DNA from: JAPLHP01 sp963720375
GTDB taxonomy: Bacteria > Chloroflexota > Dehalococcoidia > UBA2247 > RBG-13-53-26
NCBI GenBank assembly: GCA_963720375.1
Contig: CAVRFM010000003.1
Span: 1 to 64,000, forward strand
Reading direction: 5' to 3'
DNA: 64,000 nt
A model generated the notes under the pieces. It did no database searches. It saw only the letters and a list, made by a program, of their open reading frames with translations, and was not told the DNA's origin. The translations under genes and the position numbers were made by a program. Shown here piece by piece: positions 1-10,218 of this stretch. Every line of letters begins with the position of its first letter. The first letter of the stretch is position 1.

Positions 1-386
1 CTTCGTCTTCTTGAATGGCGCCGGATCAGGTTGGCATGGACGATAACGGCCCGGTCCGGGCGGCGATTATTGCTGCCGCCGGGTGTGTAGTCATCGCTCT
101 TCCTTTTCTTCTTGAGCGAGGTGTAGTTGGCGACCATGGAGTCGATGCTGCCGCCGGTCACGCCCCAGAACAGCCGTGGTTCTCCCAAGCGAGTGATGTC
201 CTCTTCGGAGTGGATGTCAGGCTGAGCGATGACGCCTACCCGGTAGCCCGCGCGCTGCAGCACCTTCCCGATGACCGCCGTCCCGATGAACGGGCTGTCG
301 ATATAGCTATCGCCCGTCACCAGGATGACATCCAACCCATCCCCACCCAGGCGGTCCAGCTCCTCGCATGTTGTCGGTAGAAACAT
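1..386 (-). CDS. ygiQ: YgiQ family radical SAM protein, N-terminal part (runs off the left edge)
   Basis: The reading frame begins at an ATG at 386 on the minus strand and stays open to the window edge (about 128 residues). The visible N-terminus has the family's hallmark stretches: MFLPTTCEELDRLGGDGLD at the start, then VILVTGDSYIDSPFIG, a GEPRLFWGVTGGSIDSMVAN segment, and NNRRPDRAVIVHANLIRR. These match the amino-terminal domain of YgiQ (UPF0313), a widespread radical SAM protein of unknown substrate; the CxxxCxxC cluster motif would lie beyond the edge. A weak GGGA sits about 10 nt upstream of the ATG. The identification rests on remembered family sequence and is strong; the function is unknown for the whole family. 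Confidence 0.88.
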   Translation of the reverse strand, partial: MFLPTTCEELDRLGGDGLDVILVTGDSYIDSPFIGTAVIGKVLQRAGYRVGVIAQPDIHSEEDITRLGEPRLFWGVTGGSIDSMVANYTSLKKKRKSDDYTPGGSNNRRPDRAVIVHANLIRRHSRRR

Positions 387-775
387 AATGTGTGCAGTTC
401 CCTATGGGCACCCAACGAACCAGGAGAACCAGCTCACAAGTTAGTCTAGCACCGAAGAAGCGGCCCTGTTAAATCGGCCATCGCCCGTGTGATGTTTGTC
501 TCGAATGTTGGGGGAACCCCACCTCGACCCACTCCCATACAGGGAGAAGCACGCCTCGAACGAGGCGCAGACCGCGTGCTGTCTTGGGATATTCGGTGAC
601 TGACTTCCCATTGTCCAGGCCGGGTCTGAGCAGGATGAGTGCCCGGTGCACTTCTGCACCATCTGTTCCCATCTTCCCCCAACCTTTGATGCTTGCCGAG
701 GGGCCATTCACTTTTCGGGATACACGTCAGATGCAGTCACTGATGGCAGGTCGATGTCGGTCATAGGTCCTCGTG
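387..775. other. Intergenic stretch, no gene recognised
   Basis: This is the region between the divergent YgiQ and GIY-YIG genes. Several short overlapping frames exist on both strands but none has a ribosome site, a recognisable motif or a length above 90 residues. It should contain both promoters; I see no convincing -35/-10 pair. Confidence 0.5.
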
Positions 776-1069
776 ATGTCTGATTGGTATTTGTACATGG
801 TAAGATGCCATGATGGTAGTCTGTATACAGGAATCTCGACTGCCGTCGAGCGTCGATTCGCCCAGCACCAGGGAAACGGAGATAGCGGATCGAAGTACCT
901 GAGAAGCAGGGGGCCTTTGACTTTGGTATTCCAGAAGAGGTTGGGAAGCAGAAGCTTGGCGTTGAAGGTGGAAAGCAAAGTCAAGAAGCTGTCAAGGGAG
1001 AAGAAAGAGAGACTGATTGGGGTCCCTGGATATATCGAAGGCATAGTGAGACGAACACAGACCCCCTGA
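776..1069 (+). CDS. GIY-YIG nuclease family protein (YhbQ/UPF0213 type)
   Basis: A small protein of 97 residues. The first 35 residues carry the GIY-YIG fold signature: WYLYMVRC followed by DGSLYTGIST, then the catalytic-type Arg in ERRFAQHQ. The length fits the stand-alone YhbQ/UPF0213 group, whose members are single-domain putative endonucleases of uncertain role, perhaps DNA repair. An overlapping GTG lies 3 nt upstream (773); I prefer the ATG at 776. No strong ribosome site is visible. The basic C-terminal tail (VKKLSREKKERL) is typical of the family. It converges with rimO on the opposite strand. Confidence 0.8.
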   Translation: MSDWYLYMVRCHDGSLYTGISTAVERRFAQHQGNGDSGSKYLRSRGPLTLVFQKRLGSRSLALKVESKVKKLSREKKERLIGVPGYIEGIVRRTQTP

Positions 1070-1149
1070 GGACAGCCTGAAGTTCTACAAGGTGCTGCCG
1101 GGGGTGATGGTGGGGGAAATCCTTTTCTGCATGAATCCTGATTATTTGT

Positions 1150-2481
1150 TTAGGGACTAGCCACACCGCTCAGGTCGTAGACCATGGCGTTACTGATGCG
1201 TACAGAGATTATCTGGCCAGCAGGGATTTCACCTTTGACCAGGACAAGGCCGTCGATCTCGGGGGCGTCACGGTAGCTGCGACCTATCGAGATGCCCTGC
1301 CCGACGCCTTCGATCAACACATCCAGGCTGCGGCCGACGAACGCCTGGTTGCGCTCGAGAGAGATTTGCTGCTGCTTTTCCATCAGACGCTTCAAGCGTT
1401 CTTCTTTTACCTCACTTGGGATGGGGTCGCCAAATGGCTCGCTGGCGGTGCCTGGTTCGAAAGAGAACTTGAACGTACCCACCTTGTCGAAGCGGATCTC
1501 TTCGACGAAATCGAGCAAGGTCTGGAATTCTTCTTCAGTCTCGCCAGGGTAGCCGACGATGAAAGTGGTGCGCAGGGCCAGGTCGGGGATGGCTTTACGC
1601 ATTTTCCCCAGAGTCTTGCGGACCCAGTCGACGTTTGTTGGCCGGCGCATCCGGCGCAGTGTCAACGGGTGGGCGTGCTGCAGGGGCATGTCAAGGTAGG
1701 GTACCACCTGCTTATGGGTGGCCATGACTTCGATCAACTCATCGGTCACATAGCCAGGGTAGGCATACATGACGCGGATCCAATCGACCTGAGGTACGGC
1801 GGCAGTCATTTCCGTGAGTAGGTGAGCCAGACCATTTTTCAAGCCCAGGTCATAGCCGTAGTCGGTGGTATCCTGGGCGATCAGGATGATCTCGCGTACG
1901 CCCATCTCTTGCAAGGAGCACGCTTCGGCCAAGATCGACTCAATCGGGCGGCTGACGGCGGTGCCCTTGATCAACGGGATGGCGCAGAAGGCGCACGGGC
2001 GGCGGCAGCCATCGGCGATCTTTAAATAGGCACTGGCACCCTGCACTGAGACGCGCAGCACACCGTGCTCGTCGCTGCCGACGGTGGCCGCTTCGGACAG
2101 GTGATAGCGCGGTTCGGGGTGCCCGACGCCGTGCAGGCTCTCAACTACATCAACAATATCCATCCAGCGGCGTGTACCGAGGATGCCATCAATGCCAGGA
2201 ACACGACGGGCAACTTCGACGGCGTAGCGCTGCGTCAGGCAGCCTGCGGCGATCAGCACCTGGCCGCTTTTCTTTTTGGCAGCCAGCTCGGCGAGCACAT
2301 TGAGCGACTCCTCTCTAGCCAGGCCAATGAAACCGCAGGTGTTGACGATCAGGACGCGCGCCCGGCGCGGGTCAGTGACAAGCTCATAGCCCGAACCGGT
2401 CAACAGTTGCGCCATGGAATCCGAGTCAACGGTATTCTTAGCACAGCCGAGAGAGACTATGTGAAATGTTTTCTTGCTCAT
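1150..2481 (-). CDS. rimO: Ribosomal protein S12 methylthiotransferase RimO
   Basis: A 443-residue methylthiotransferase that would add a beta-methylthio group to an aspartate of ribosomal protein S12, using two 4Fe-4S clusters. The order of parts is complete. The N-terminal MTTase domain has Cys13, Cys49 and Cys81. The radical SAM core has the CRRPCAFC motif (Cys159, Cys163, Cys166). A C-terminal TRAM-like domain contains VLIEGVGQGISIGRSY. The start FHIVSLGCAKNTVDSD is characteristic of RimO rather than MiaB. The ATG at 2481 is the only sensible start although the ribosome site is weak. MiaB-type tRNA methylthiotransferase is the alternative, judged less likely from the N-terminus. Confidence 0.92.
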   Translation of the reverse strand: MSKKTFHIVSLGCAKNTVDSDSMAQLLTGSGYELVTDPRRARVLIVNTCGFIGLAREESLNVLAELAAKKKSGQVLIAAGCLTQRYAVEVARRVPGIDGILGTRRWMDIVDVVESLHGVGHPEPRYHLSEAATVGSDEHGVLRVSVQGASAYLKIADGCRRPCAFCAIPLIKGTAVSRPIESILAEACSLQEMGVREIILIAQDTTDYGYDLGLKNGLAHLLTEMTAAVPQVDWIRVMYAYPGYVTDELIEVMATHKQVVPYLDMPLQHAHPLTLRRMRRPTNVDWVRKTLGKMRKAIPDLALRTTFIVGYPGETEEEFQTLLDFVEEIRFDKVGTFKFSFEPGTASEPFGDPIPSEVKEERLKRLMEKQQQISLERNQAFVGRSLDVLIEGVGQGISIGRSYRDAPEIDGLVLVKGEIPAGQIISVRISNAMVYDLSGVASP

Positions 2482-3126
2482 ACACTAAGTTTTCACCCTA
2501 TAATACTTTCTACAATCAGCGAAGCCGATGGGAAGATAAGCAGCCATTCAATCAGGCTGGAATTTGATGAAAATAATCCCATCGCCGTGGAAAGGATATA
2601 TTTCAAATAATGCCCAATCATTTACACACTATTATCGCTTTACGATACCATAGGGCCGATGCTCATTGTACTCCTTTCGTCACCCTCCACTTTATCCCTA
2701 GCATCCTCCGGGACAAAACCAATGTCACCAACCCACTCTTCGACAGGATCACTTCCCTCTCCAATGTCGGACTATATTCCGCACAGACACACGTGCCGTT
2801 CACTCACTCCCATGATCTCTGCCGCCTGCTGCACGGAGCAACGTTGCTCCAGCGCCCCATTTAGGGTCTGCAACCTTGTCTCCTCTCTCGTAGTCAATGT
2901 CAGTCTATGAAAGGACCGAGTTGTGCAGCTGGGTCAATTCGATGCCGACGCCATCGTTGTTTGCCTGGATTGGAGTTATCTATCTCCCTGCAGTGGACGA
3001 GTACAAGGACTTGTCTCATAGGGTCTGACGACGTACAATTAAGCAACTGGCAGCCTACGCTGTTTGACGTCATGTAGTCGATTAGTATCTATACCGAGCT
3101 TTATCTTATTAGCGGAGAGGAAGCAT
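2482..3126. other. Intergenic stretch of about 645 bp
   Basis: No convincing gene. Around 2592-2645 one frame reads IMPNHLHTIIAL, which resembles the conserved HUH core of REP-associated Y1 transposases. The frame is closed by a stop 18 nt upstream and no other family motif follows, so at most this is a short relic. The final 60 bases should hold the promoter and leader of the lipoprotein gene at 3127. Confidence 0.4.
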
Positions 3127-3561
3127 ATGAGACGGAGATTTGCTCACTGGTGTTTGCCTGCTCTTTTCATCCTTCTGATGGTCAGCCTGCTCCCATTGGT
3201 ATCCTGCGTAACGTCGCAGAGCACACAGAGTAACTTCTATGATGCAGGGGCCAGCGATCTCACGGCGAGCGGTGCCCAGTTTGACCAGTATTATCTCTTT
3301 CGCTTCGACACCACTGCTTCGGCGCATACAATGACAACTCCGAGTGCGGCTGACATCGTGGCCGGTCTGTCCTCTCCGTACGTTGGAGAGGTGTTCTTCT
3401 TTACAGTGGCGGCGGATGGCAGTTACACCGTCACAATCAGCGGTGGCACGGGTGTCACGGTCAAGCCCAGCGCGTCGACCGTTGCAGCCAACACCACACT
3501 AGCGATCTACTGTGAACTCGACAACGTGAGCTCGGGCAGCGAAGCGGTGACCCTCTACTAG
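3127..3561 (+). CDS. Small secreted lipoprotein with a phage-structural-type beta domain
   Basis: The start at 3127 is chosen because a GGAGAGG ribosome site lies 7 nt upstream; an earlier in-frame start at 3064 would put the signal peptide deep inside the protein. The N-terminus is a clear lipoprotein signal: MRRR, a hydrophobic run, then the lipobox LVSC with Cys27. The mature part of about 118 residues is rich in Ser, Thr, Ala and Val. It contains HTMTTPSAADIVAGL, YVGEVFFFTVAADG and ISGGTGVTVKP, a pattern I associate with small beta-sandwich domains seen in phage virion and secreted bacterial proteins. No enzymatic motif is visible. Predicted to be anchored outside the membrane; function unknown. 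Confidence 0.65.
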   Translation: MRRRFAHWCLPALFILLMVSLLPLVSCVTSQSTQSNFYDAGASDLTASGAQFDQYYLFRFDTTASAHTMTTPSAADIVAGLSSPYVGEVFFFTVAADGSYTVTISGGTGVTVKPSASTVAANTTLAIYCELDNVSSGSEAVTLY

Positions 3562-3681
3562 CAGCCACCCCAATTCGATCAGCTGAGCCATGCTGTTGCA
3601 CAACCTGACGAGAGGATCAATCTGCTTGATTCCGACTCGAATGTGGCTTACTGCATAAAGCCCAGGGAATGCTCCGCCGTT

Positions 3682-6110
3682 CTATTTCTTCTTCCTCACC
3701 GGTCTTCTACGAATAAAGCGGATTGACAGGTAAACTGCGATGCCTACTGCTAGGGCTGCGCCTACCCCAACGGCAATCCAAATCTTGCTGTGATTGGGGT
3801 GGGCCGCTTGTGTCACCGTGAAGCCGCCTGTCAGGCTGCCGGTGCCTGCTGGCGTAATCACCGAAACATCCCTGGCCCCAGCTGCAGCTGAGCTGCTGAT
3901 GGTGATGTTAGCCGTTATCTGGCTGTCGCTGTCTAGTGTGAAGCTGTCAACGGTTATCCCTGAGCCAAAGCTCACTGCGGTGACTTCGGCGAAATAGGTG
4001 CCGGTGATGGTCACGGTTAATGCCTCCCCCTGAATACCTTGGCTGGGGCTGACTGAGGCTACGGTCGGTGAAGGCTCAGTCACCTTGAAGCCTCCTGTCA
4101 GAGTACCAGTGCCTACCGGCGTGGTCACTGAGACGTCCCTGTCCCCAAGTGTAGCTGAGCTACTGATGGTGATGTTAGCCGTTATCTGGCTGCTGCTAAC
4201 TACGGTATAACTGTTGACTGTTATCCCTGAGCCAAAACTTACCGCCGTGGCTCCGGTGAGATAGGTACCGGTGATGGTCATGGTTAAGGTCTCCCCCTGA
4301 GTGCCATCCTCCGGGCTGAGTGAGGCTATAGTTGGTGAGTACCAGCGGTATCTCCTGATAGTGGAGGATGGTGCCGCTATACCCGACGGCGAAGACATCG
4401 GAAGAGGAGTTGCCCCAGACACTACGCAGGTAATTGCCAGTGCCGCTGCTCATGGCACTCCAGGCGCTGCCGTCGTAGTGGAGGATGGTGCCACTAACTC
4501 CCCACGGCGAAGACATCTGAGTTGTAACTGCCCCAGACACCACGTTGATTTGCGCTGCCGCCGCTCATGGCGCTCCACGCACTGCCATCGTAGTGGAGGA
4601 TGGTGCCACTATCTCCGACGGCGAAGACATCGGAGGAGGAACTGCCCCAGACACCATACAGGTGATTGGTTGTGCTGCTGGTCATGGTGCTCCAGGCACT
4701 GCCATCGTAGTGGAGGATGGTGCCATTATCTCCGACGGCGAAGACATCGGAGGAGGAACTGCCCCAGACACTACACAGGCAATTGTTAGTGCTGCTGGTC
4801 ATGTCGCTCCAGGCACTGCCATCGTAGTGGAGGATGGTGCCATTATCTCCGACAGCGAAGACATCGGAGGAGGAACTGCCCCAGACACCATGCAGGTGAC
4901 TGGCAGTGCCGCTGGTCATGGTGCTCCAGGCGCTGCCGTCGTAGTGGAGGATGGTGCCACCGCTTCCCGACAGCGAAGACGTTGTCGGAAGAGCTGCCCC
5001 AGACACTCATACAGGTCATTGGTTGTGCTGCTGCTCATGGCGCTCCAGGCGCTGCTGTCGTAGTGGAGGATGGTGCCGGCTATCCCCGACAGCGAAGACG
5101 TTGTCGGAAGAGCTGCCCCAGACACTAATGAGGTCATTGGTCGTGCCGCCGCTCATGGCGCTCCAGGCGCTGCCATCGTAGTGGAGGATGGTGCCACCAT
5201 CCCCGACGGCGAAGACATCGGAGGAGGAACTGCCCCAGACACCATACAGGTAACTGGTCATGCCGCTGGTCATGGTGCTCCAGGCGCTGCCATCGTAGTG
5301 GAGGATGGTGCCGCTACCACCGATGGCGAAGACATCGGAGGAGGAATTGCCCTGCACACCAGTAAGGTCACTGGTCGTTCCGCTGGTCATGGCGCTCCAG
5401 GTGCTGCCATCGTAGTGGAGGATGGTGCCACCATCTCCGACGGCGAAGACATCGGAGGAGGAACTGCCCCAGACACCATACAGGTAACTGGTCACGCCGC
5501 TGGTCATGGCGCTCCAGGCGCTGCCATCGTAGTGGAGAATGGTGCCGGGATATCCGACGGCGAAGACATCGGAGGAGGAACTGCCCCACACACCATGCAG
5601 GTAACCGGTCGTGCCGCTGGTCATGGTGCTCCAGGCGCTGCCATTGTAGTGGAGGATGGTACCGCTATCCCCGACGGCGAAGACATCGGAGGAGGAACTG
5701 CCCCAGGCGCTACGCAGACTATTATCAGTGCCGCTGGTCATGGTGCTCCAGGCGCTGCCATCGTAGTGGAGAATGGTACCACTAGTCCCGACGGCGAAGA
5801 CGTCAGAGGAGGAACTGGCCCAGACACTAAAAAGGACATGAGTTATGCCGCTGCTCATGGCGCTCCAGGCGCTGCCATCATAGTGGAGGATGGTGCCACC
5901 ATCTCCGACGGCGAAGACATCGGAAGAAGAATTGCCCCAGACACCATACAGGCCATTCCCCTGGGGCAGGGGGTTCTGCCATCCCCAGCCATCAGGACTG
6001 ACAATAGAATCGCCAGAAACCGGGGTGGCCAAAGGAATGAGAGAGACCATGGATGCCAGGAAAATCGCCACTAGAACAAGTGTTGCTACCCTTTGTTCTG
6101 CATGCTGCAT
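3682..6110 (-). pseudogene. Large repeat-built surface protein with two IPT/TIG domains and a C-terminal membrane anchor, frameshifted
   Basis: The ATG at 6110 follows a GGAGGG ribosome site and opens a signal peptide (MQHAEQRVATLVLVAIFLAS). Then come about 13 full copies and one partial copy of a 39-residue (117-bp) unit built around VWGSSSSDVFAVG and GTILHYDGSAWS, likely beta-propeller or solenoid blades. They are followed by two IPT/TIG immunoglobulin-like domains (PTIASLSPEDGTQGE and PTVASVSPSQGIQGE) and a membrane helix with a basic tail RRRPVRKKK. The frame is broken near 5083, 5008, 4972, 4497 and 4345. Every break is one extra base, and removing five bases from 2,429 leaves exactly 808 codons. 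The first three cancel each other, but a stop falls inside the shifted stretch at 5016. Predicted exported adhesin-like protein. Whether it is a real pseudogene or carries sequencing errors cannot be told here. Confidence 0.75.
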
Positions 6111-6366
6111 GACAGTCCCTCCTTCAGAATGCGTATGCCTCCGGTTGTTGCAGACTCAGAAGGAAGCCGATAAGGGAAACAGACATCTTGAGGCCGAAAT
6201 GCATGTGTTCTGGTCACATCTTAGCCCCTGGATGACCAGTCTGTCCATTGCCTCTGGCCTCAGACGCATTGTGCCAAGATAGTGTCCTTCTTCGATCTGA
6301 GTCAGGAGTACACCTGATCAAGAGAATTGACGATGAGCTAACCAGAGCGGTTATGAATTATCCAAT

Positions 6367-6606
6367 CTAGAGCAGGCCTCTCTTGATCTCATCGAATTGC
6401 TCCTTATTGATCTCTCCTCTGGCATAGCGCTCCTTAGCTATATCCAGCGGGTTCTGTTTCTCCGTATTCCTTGACCGTGAGCCAGTATGTGTTATCAGTG
6501 TTGCTATACTCCAGACAACCAGCCCCATAACCCCCACCCAGAAAAGAAACGTTGCCACGCCGCCGAAGATCATCCACCAGCGAATACCTTCATGTACGTG
6601 CCACAT
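6367..6606 (-). CDS. SHOCT domain small membrane protein
   Basis: A 79-residue protein with one membrane helix (residues about 10-38, FGGVATFLFWVGVMGLVVW) and a C-terminal SHOCT motif, PLDIAKERYARGEINKEQFD. SHOCT is a short helical oligomerisation module at the ends of many small membrane proteins. A paralogue at 51421-51660 has the same layout and near-identical C-terminus. It lies behind the repeat surface protein's promoter region but is not obviously co-transcribed. No specific role can be assigned. Confidence 0.8.
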   Translation of the reverse strand: MWHVHEGIRWWMIFGGVATFLFWVGVMGLVVWSIATLITHTGSRSRNTEKQNPLDIAKERYARGEINKEQFDEIKRGLL

Positions 6607-6865
6607 ATTATCCTCCTAGTCTTGCCATTGGTAAAGTGTCATCAAGCACATATATGCCAGGGAACAACTACGCCAATAACGGGAGGTGCTTTATCCGCCT
6701 CAGCATATTGGGATGGGTACTGAATACCTCCATTGCCTTGTATCCAATGCTGAGGCAGACAGTCCTGGACATTAGAGCCGATAGCTCATTAGGGTCAACG
6801 TTATGTTCTGCCTCAAGGAAAGGCATTAGGTGGCGGGCAGTGTTGGTCAGATCTGTCCCCTGCAG

Positions 6866-7207
6866 TTATTCCACTCTTGAACTTACAGCTATCTTATCTG
6901 TTGCCACAGCTTGTTTCGTTCTAACCGCTGCCAGTGTTTTCTTACCTTCCTCAGGGTAACCACCAATGCTCTGTACTACTATCCTCGCTATCATGATGAC
7001 CATGCCATAGAGAGTGCAGCCCAAACCGAGAACCATGGCCACAATGCCCATCGCAAAGGGTGTTAAGCTTTCTGATGGGACATAGCCGACAGTCAGAGGG
7101 CTATAACATTCAAAGAGGTATATTCCCGCCCCGAATATCATTAAGCCTATGGTAAATAGAAAGATCCCTGCCAACACGGGTACTTTGTGCCTTATCAAAC
7201 TATCCAA
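6866..7207 (-). CDS. Small membrane protein of unknown function
   Basis: I place the start at a TTG at 7207 because a strong GGAGGGAG ribosome site lies 6 nt upstream. The first ATG at 7285 has no such site, and its extra 26 residues do not look like protein. The 113-residue product begins MDSLIRHKVPVLAG and has two membrane helices (IFLFTIGLMIFGAGIYLF and a second around AMGIVAMVLGLGCTLYG). The helices are separated by a short loop and followed by a basic, soluble tail. I recognise no family. An alternative TTG lies at 7213. Confidence 0.5.
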   Translation of the reverse strand: MDSLIRHKVPVLAGIFLFTIGLMIFGAGIYLFECYSPLTVGYVPSESLTPFAMGIVAMVLGLGCTLYGMVIMIARIVVQSIGGYPEEGKKTLAAVRTKQAVATDKIAVSSRVE

Positions 7208-7463
7208 AATCAACTCCCTCCCTCTCTGCTGTTTATTCAACTGATATTGAGTGTAACAAACCCTTGGTAAAGACGCAGTAAACATGGCCGCCGGAAGGTC
7301 TTGTCGCTATTTCAGCCGTTGATTTAGTTATCAGGGGTTCCCCTGCTTACAAGCTCTCGCCTGTCTGACCAGGGTTGCCTGAATGCATTACATATGGGCC
7401 TATCTAACTCACAACACAAGATGGACTTTTGTTACCGCCTCGATTGAGTCCTCGGCCGAGTAC

Positions 7464-8305
7464 CTACTCCTTATCACCCAATACAGCTACCATCAAGACG
7501 CCGGGACCGGTATGTGTACCGATCGCCGGAGTCACCTTTGAGCGATAGATACGCTCCTTGGGAAACTTGGCGCTAAGGCGCTTGACCAGGGCCTCTGCTT
7601 CGTCAGGGATGCTGCATCCTCTACCGCCATCTCCTCGATATGGGAATAGCTCATAACAAAGCTGTATAAACGCTCTATTGCCTTAGCTCGGGAGCGCGCT
7701 CTGCCCACAGGCTCAGCCACACCATCTCTTAGAGTCAGAATGGGATTCACTCTGAGCAGCGATCCCAGAAAAGCCTGACCGTTGCCGATGCGCCCCCCTC
7801 TCCTGAGATACTCCAGAGTATCAAAGGTGCATAGCAGGTCTACACGAGGGATAGTCTTCCTGGTTACATCTATCACCTCGTCAAGGCTGGCCCCAGCCTG
7901 AGCTGCCTTAGCTGCTTTCATGGCTATGAATCCCTCTGTCATAGCACCCCATCTTGAATCGATTACCTGGACGCGGCATTTGGTCTTCATTAACCCTACA
8001 CTTTGTAATGCCACCTCATAGGTGCCACTGAGCCTGGAACTAATAGTGATGGCAAGAATTTCGTCCGTCTGTTCAGCCAGCTTATCATATGCCTGAGCAA
8101 AGGTCGCAGGCGTGGGAACTGACGTAACCGGTAGGAGCCTGCTGTGCTTCAGCTTCTCGTAGAATTGCTCAGCAGTCAGGTCAATATTATCGCGGTAGAC
8201 CTTTTCTCCAAAGCGAACAGCTATGGGAATTACTGTAATGCCGAGCTTCTTGACCACCTCATACGGCAAATCGGCAACGCTATCGGTTACAATTTTGACT
8301 GCCAT
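7464..8305 (-). pseudogene. DegV family fatty-acid-binding protein, single frameshift near the C-terminus
   Basis: DegV proteins bind a fatty acid and, in Firmicutes, deliver it to the FakA kinase. The N-terminus MAVKIVTDSVADLP, the TSVPTPATFAQAY segment, ITISSRLSGTYE, VIDSRWGAMTEGF and FDTLEYLRRGGRIG are all family hallmarks. The main frame stops at 7532, but the family's C-terminus continues in another frame as IPDEAEALVKRL, KFPKERIYRSKV and THTGPGVLMVAVLGDKE, ending at 7464. One missing base near 7610 explains the break, and restoring it gives 281 codons, the usual family length. Either a one-base sequencing error or a recent mutation. No fakA-like kinase is in the window. Confidence 0.85.
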
Positions 8306-8663
8306 TGCTTCTAATACACTATTGCAGACTCCATTCTATGTGTTTGCTTGTGAGATGACAAGAAAAAGGCAGCGGGCTGTCTCATTGCATATGACGTCAA
8401 ATTGTTGAGAAATCCCCCTGGCGATGCCAGTACCCATAGAGCGAGGCACTGGAAGTGGACCCATGGTCGCATAATGTGCCGCTGACTTGGCATCCTCGGG
8501 GCAAGGTACAAGTCTTGCGGGGAGCAATTTCGCCTTGCCCAATATACCCTCCTATAAGGTATAATCCTGGGAAAGTGTAGGCTAGAACACTGCGTTGAAA
8601 ATGAAAACGAATGGCGGACAAGGCTAAAAAGCCTATACTAAGGCAGAAGATAGTAGCCAGAAG
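8306..8663. other. Intergenic stretch between divergent degV and the membrane glycosyltransferase gene
   Basis: No gene is supported; the short frames on the minus strand lack ribosome sites and family features. A TATAAT-like box occurs near 8559, about 100 nt before the gene at 8664, without a good -35 at the right distance. Promoters for both flanking genes should lie here. Confidence 0.4.
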
Positions 8664-10103
8664 ATGACGTCAGTAAGAAGATGGTTGGACTCACTTGAGG
8701 CTTCTCCCAGGCTGCTCCTTGTTTTCTTCCTCTTCCCCCTTCAATTGCTGGTTCTTCTTCCCATGGCTTTGGGGCCAAAAGCCTGGGCTCCATTGTTTGC
8801 ATCAATCAGTGTGGCATTATGGATCATATGGTTTGTGGTGCTCTTCGTGATGGTGACACCGGCTGCAGACCAGTGGTTAAGGGCGTATTCAAGGCCACTG
8901 AAGTGGATTGCTCTCAGTCTTGTCCTGATTCTGTGCCTTGTGAGCATCCTTGAGGTTACCGGTATCAACCTGCTGCAAACAGGCAAGCTCAGGGCGGAGA
9001 GCAGTGGGCTAAAGATTGCCAGTGAATACATCCATGAGTTTGGGTATAACGATGGAACAGCCATGGTTCATAGGGCAGCTGAGGATCTGATCAAAGGCAA
9101 GAACCCGTATGCCAGCGCTAACATCTTTGAGGCTATTGCTGAATTTGGTGTGTCGCTCGGTAAAGTCACTCCCCTCCGGCAGGGAGATTTCGCAGATACC
9201 TGGCCCTATCCGACACAGGAAGAGATTGACCGTGTATGGCAGGAGGCCAAAGCTGATGCCCAGAGTACTGCCTTGGAGTTTGAGAGTAAACTCTCCTATC
9301 CTGCCGGCTCTTTTCTGTTTGTCAGTCCATTCGTGGCATTGGGGCTGAAGGATCTGAGGTATTTCTATCTTCTTTGCGTGCTGCTGGTGTTTGTGGTCAT
9401 TATGTGGCAGACACCAAAGAGACTATGGCCGTTGGTAATTCTTGTGGCTCTTGCCAGCCTGGACTTGTGGAACGACGTTGCCGGTGGGGGAACAGCAGGC
9501 CTCTATCTACTTTTCTTGGTGCTGGGGTGGGTCTTGCTGAAGAAGAACATCTGGGCTTCTGCTGCATTCATGGGACTGGCAGCAACCTCGAAGCAACTGG
9601 CCTGGTTTTTTGTTCTGTTCTATTTGATATTGATTCTTCGCACTATTGGCTGGAAGAGGTTCTTTCAGGTTGCCGCGGTGATAGGAGCGATTCTGCTGGT
9701 CACCAATCTACCCTTTGTCATCGGCGGGCCGCTGACATGGCTTAAGTCCGTATTTGCTCCTATGGTCGATCCTATGTTCCCCGAAGGAGTAGGGATTGTG
9801 TCCTTCTCCATAGCAGGTCTTGGGCCTTCAGGGATGAGCATGGTGTACACTATTATGGAAGTAGTCGTTCTGGTTGCATGTCTCGTCTGGTACTATTACA
9901 AGTGCGGCAAGTACCCGGATGCCGGGATGGCATTGGCAGTGCTCCCGTTCCTATTCGCCTGGCGCAGTTTCTCAATGTATATGTCCTCGGCAGGCATCCT
10001 GGTCTTTGCCACGGCGCTGATAGCTCATGGAAGGTCAGCCCTATCGCCGGCAACGGCTGATACTGACGCCGGTGGGGAAATGCCAATCCACGAACAAACC
10101 TGA
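8664..10103 (+). CDS. Polytopic membrane glycosyltransferase-like protein (GT87/DUF2029-like)
   Basis: A 479-residue protein with roughly ten membrane helices. A soluble loop of about 110 residues after the third helix contains HRAAEDLIKGKNPYA and the charged TWPYPTQEEIDRVW. The layout, an early extracytoplasmic loop followed by many helices and a conserved AATSKQLAWF stretch, resembles the polyprenyl-phosphate-mannose-dependent GT87 family and its relatives. Predicted to transfer a sugar from a lipid-linked donor at the outer face of the membrane. Substrate unknown. It stands alone between an intergenic region and the A+T-rich methyltransferase-TPR gene. Confidence 0.6.
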   Translation: MTSVRRWLDSLEASPRLLLVFFLFPLQLLVLLPMALGPKAWAPLFASISVALWIIWFVVLFVMVTPAADQWLRAYSRPLKWIALSLVLILCLVSILEVTGINLLQTGKLRAESSGLKIASEYIHEFGYNDGTAMVHRAAEDLIKGKNPYASANIFEAIAEFGVSLGKVTPLRQGDFADTWPYPTQEEIDRVWQEAKADAQSTALEFESKLSYPAGSFLFVSPFVALGLKDLRYFYLLCVLLVFVVIMWQTPKRLWPLVILVALASLDLWNDVAGGGTAGLYLLFLVLGWVLLKKNIWASAAFMGLAATSKQLAWFFVLFYLILILRTIGWKRFFQVAAVIGAILLVTNLPFVIGGPLTWLKSVFAPMVDPMFPEGVGIVSFSIAGLGPSGMSMVYTIMEVVVLVACLVWYYYKCGKYPDAGMALAVLPFLFAWRSFSMYMSSAGILVFATALIAHGRSALSPATADTDAGGEMPIHEQT

Positions 10104-10218
10104 CCGGATTGGACCACCCTCCGGCTTCAATTGAACAATAGTCCAGAATGTGCAGCCAAGGTCGCATTCGTCTGGATGGTAACATCCGACTCTATGCATA
10201 GCAAAAGTCGAATTAGTG

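Noticed and set aside
441..766. Several overlapping 60-88 codon frames between ygiQ and the GIY-YIG gene
   Set aside because: No ribosome site, no motif, overlapping in all frames; treated as non-coding.
2592..2660. MPNHLHTII motif resembling a Y1/REP-associated transposase
   Set aside because: Only about eight residues match; an in-frame stop lies 18 nt upstream and the rest of the family is absent. Too weak to call a gene.
5070..6074. 334-codon open frame on the + strand opposite the repeat surface protein
   Set aside because: It is the antisense of 117-bp repeats. Because each unit lacks stops in that frame, length alone is not evidence. It has no signal peptide, ribosome site or independent motif.
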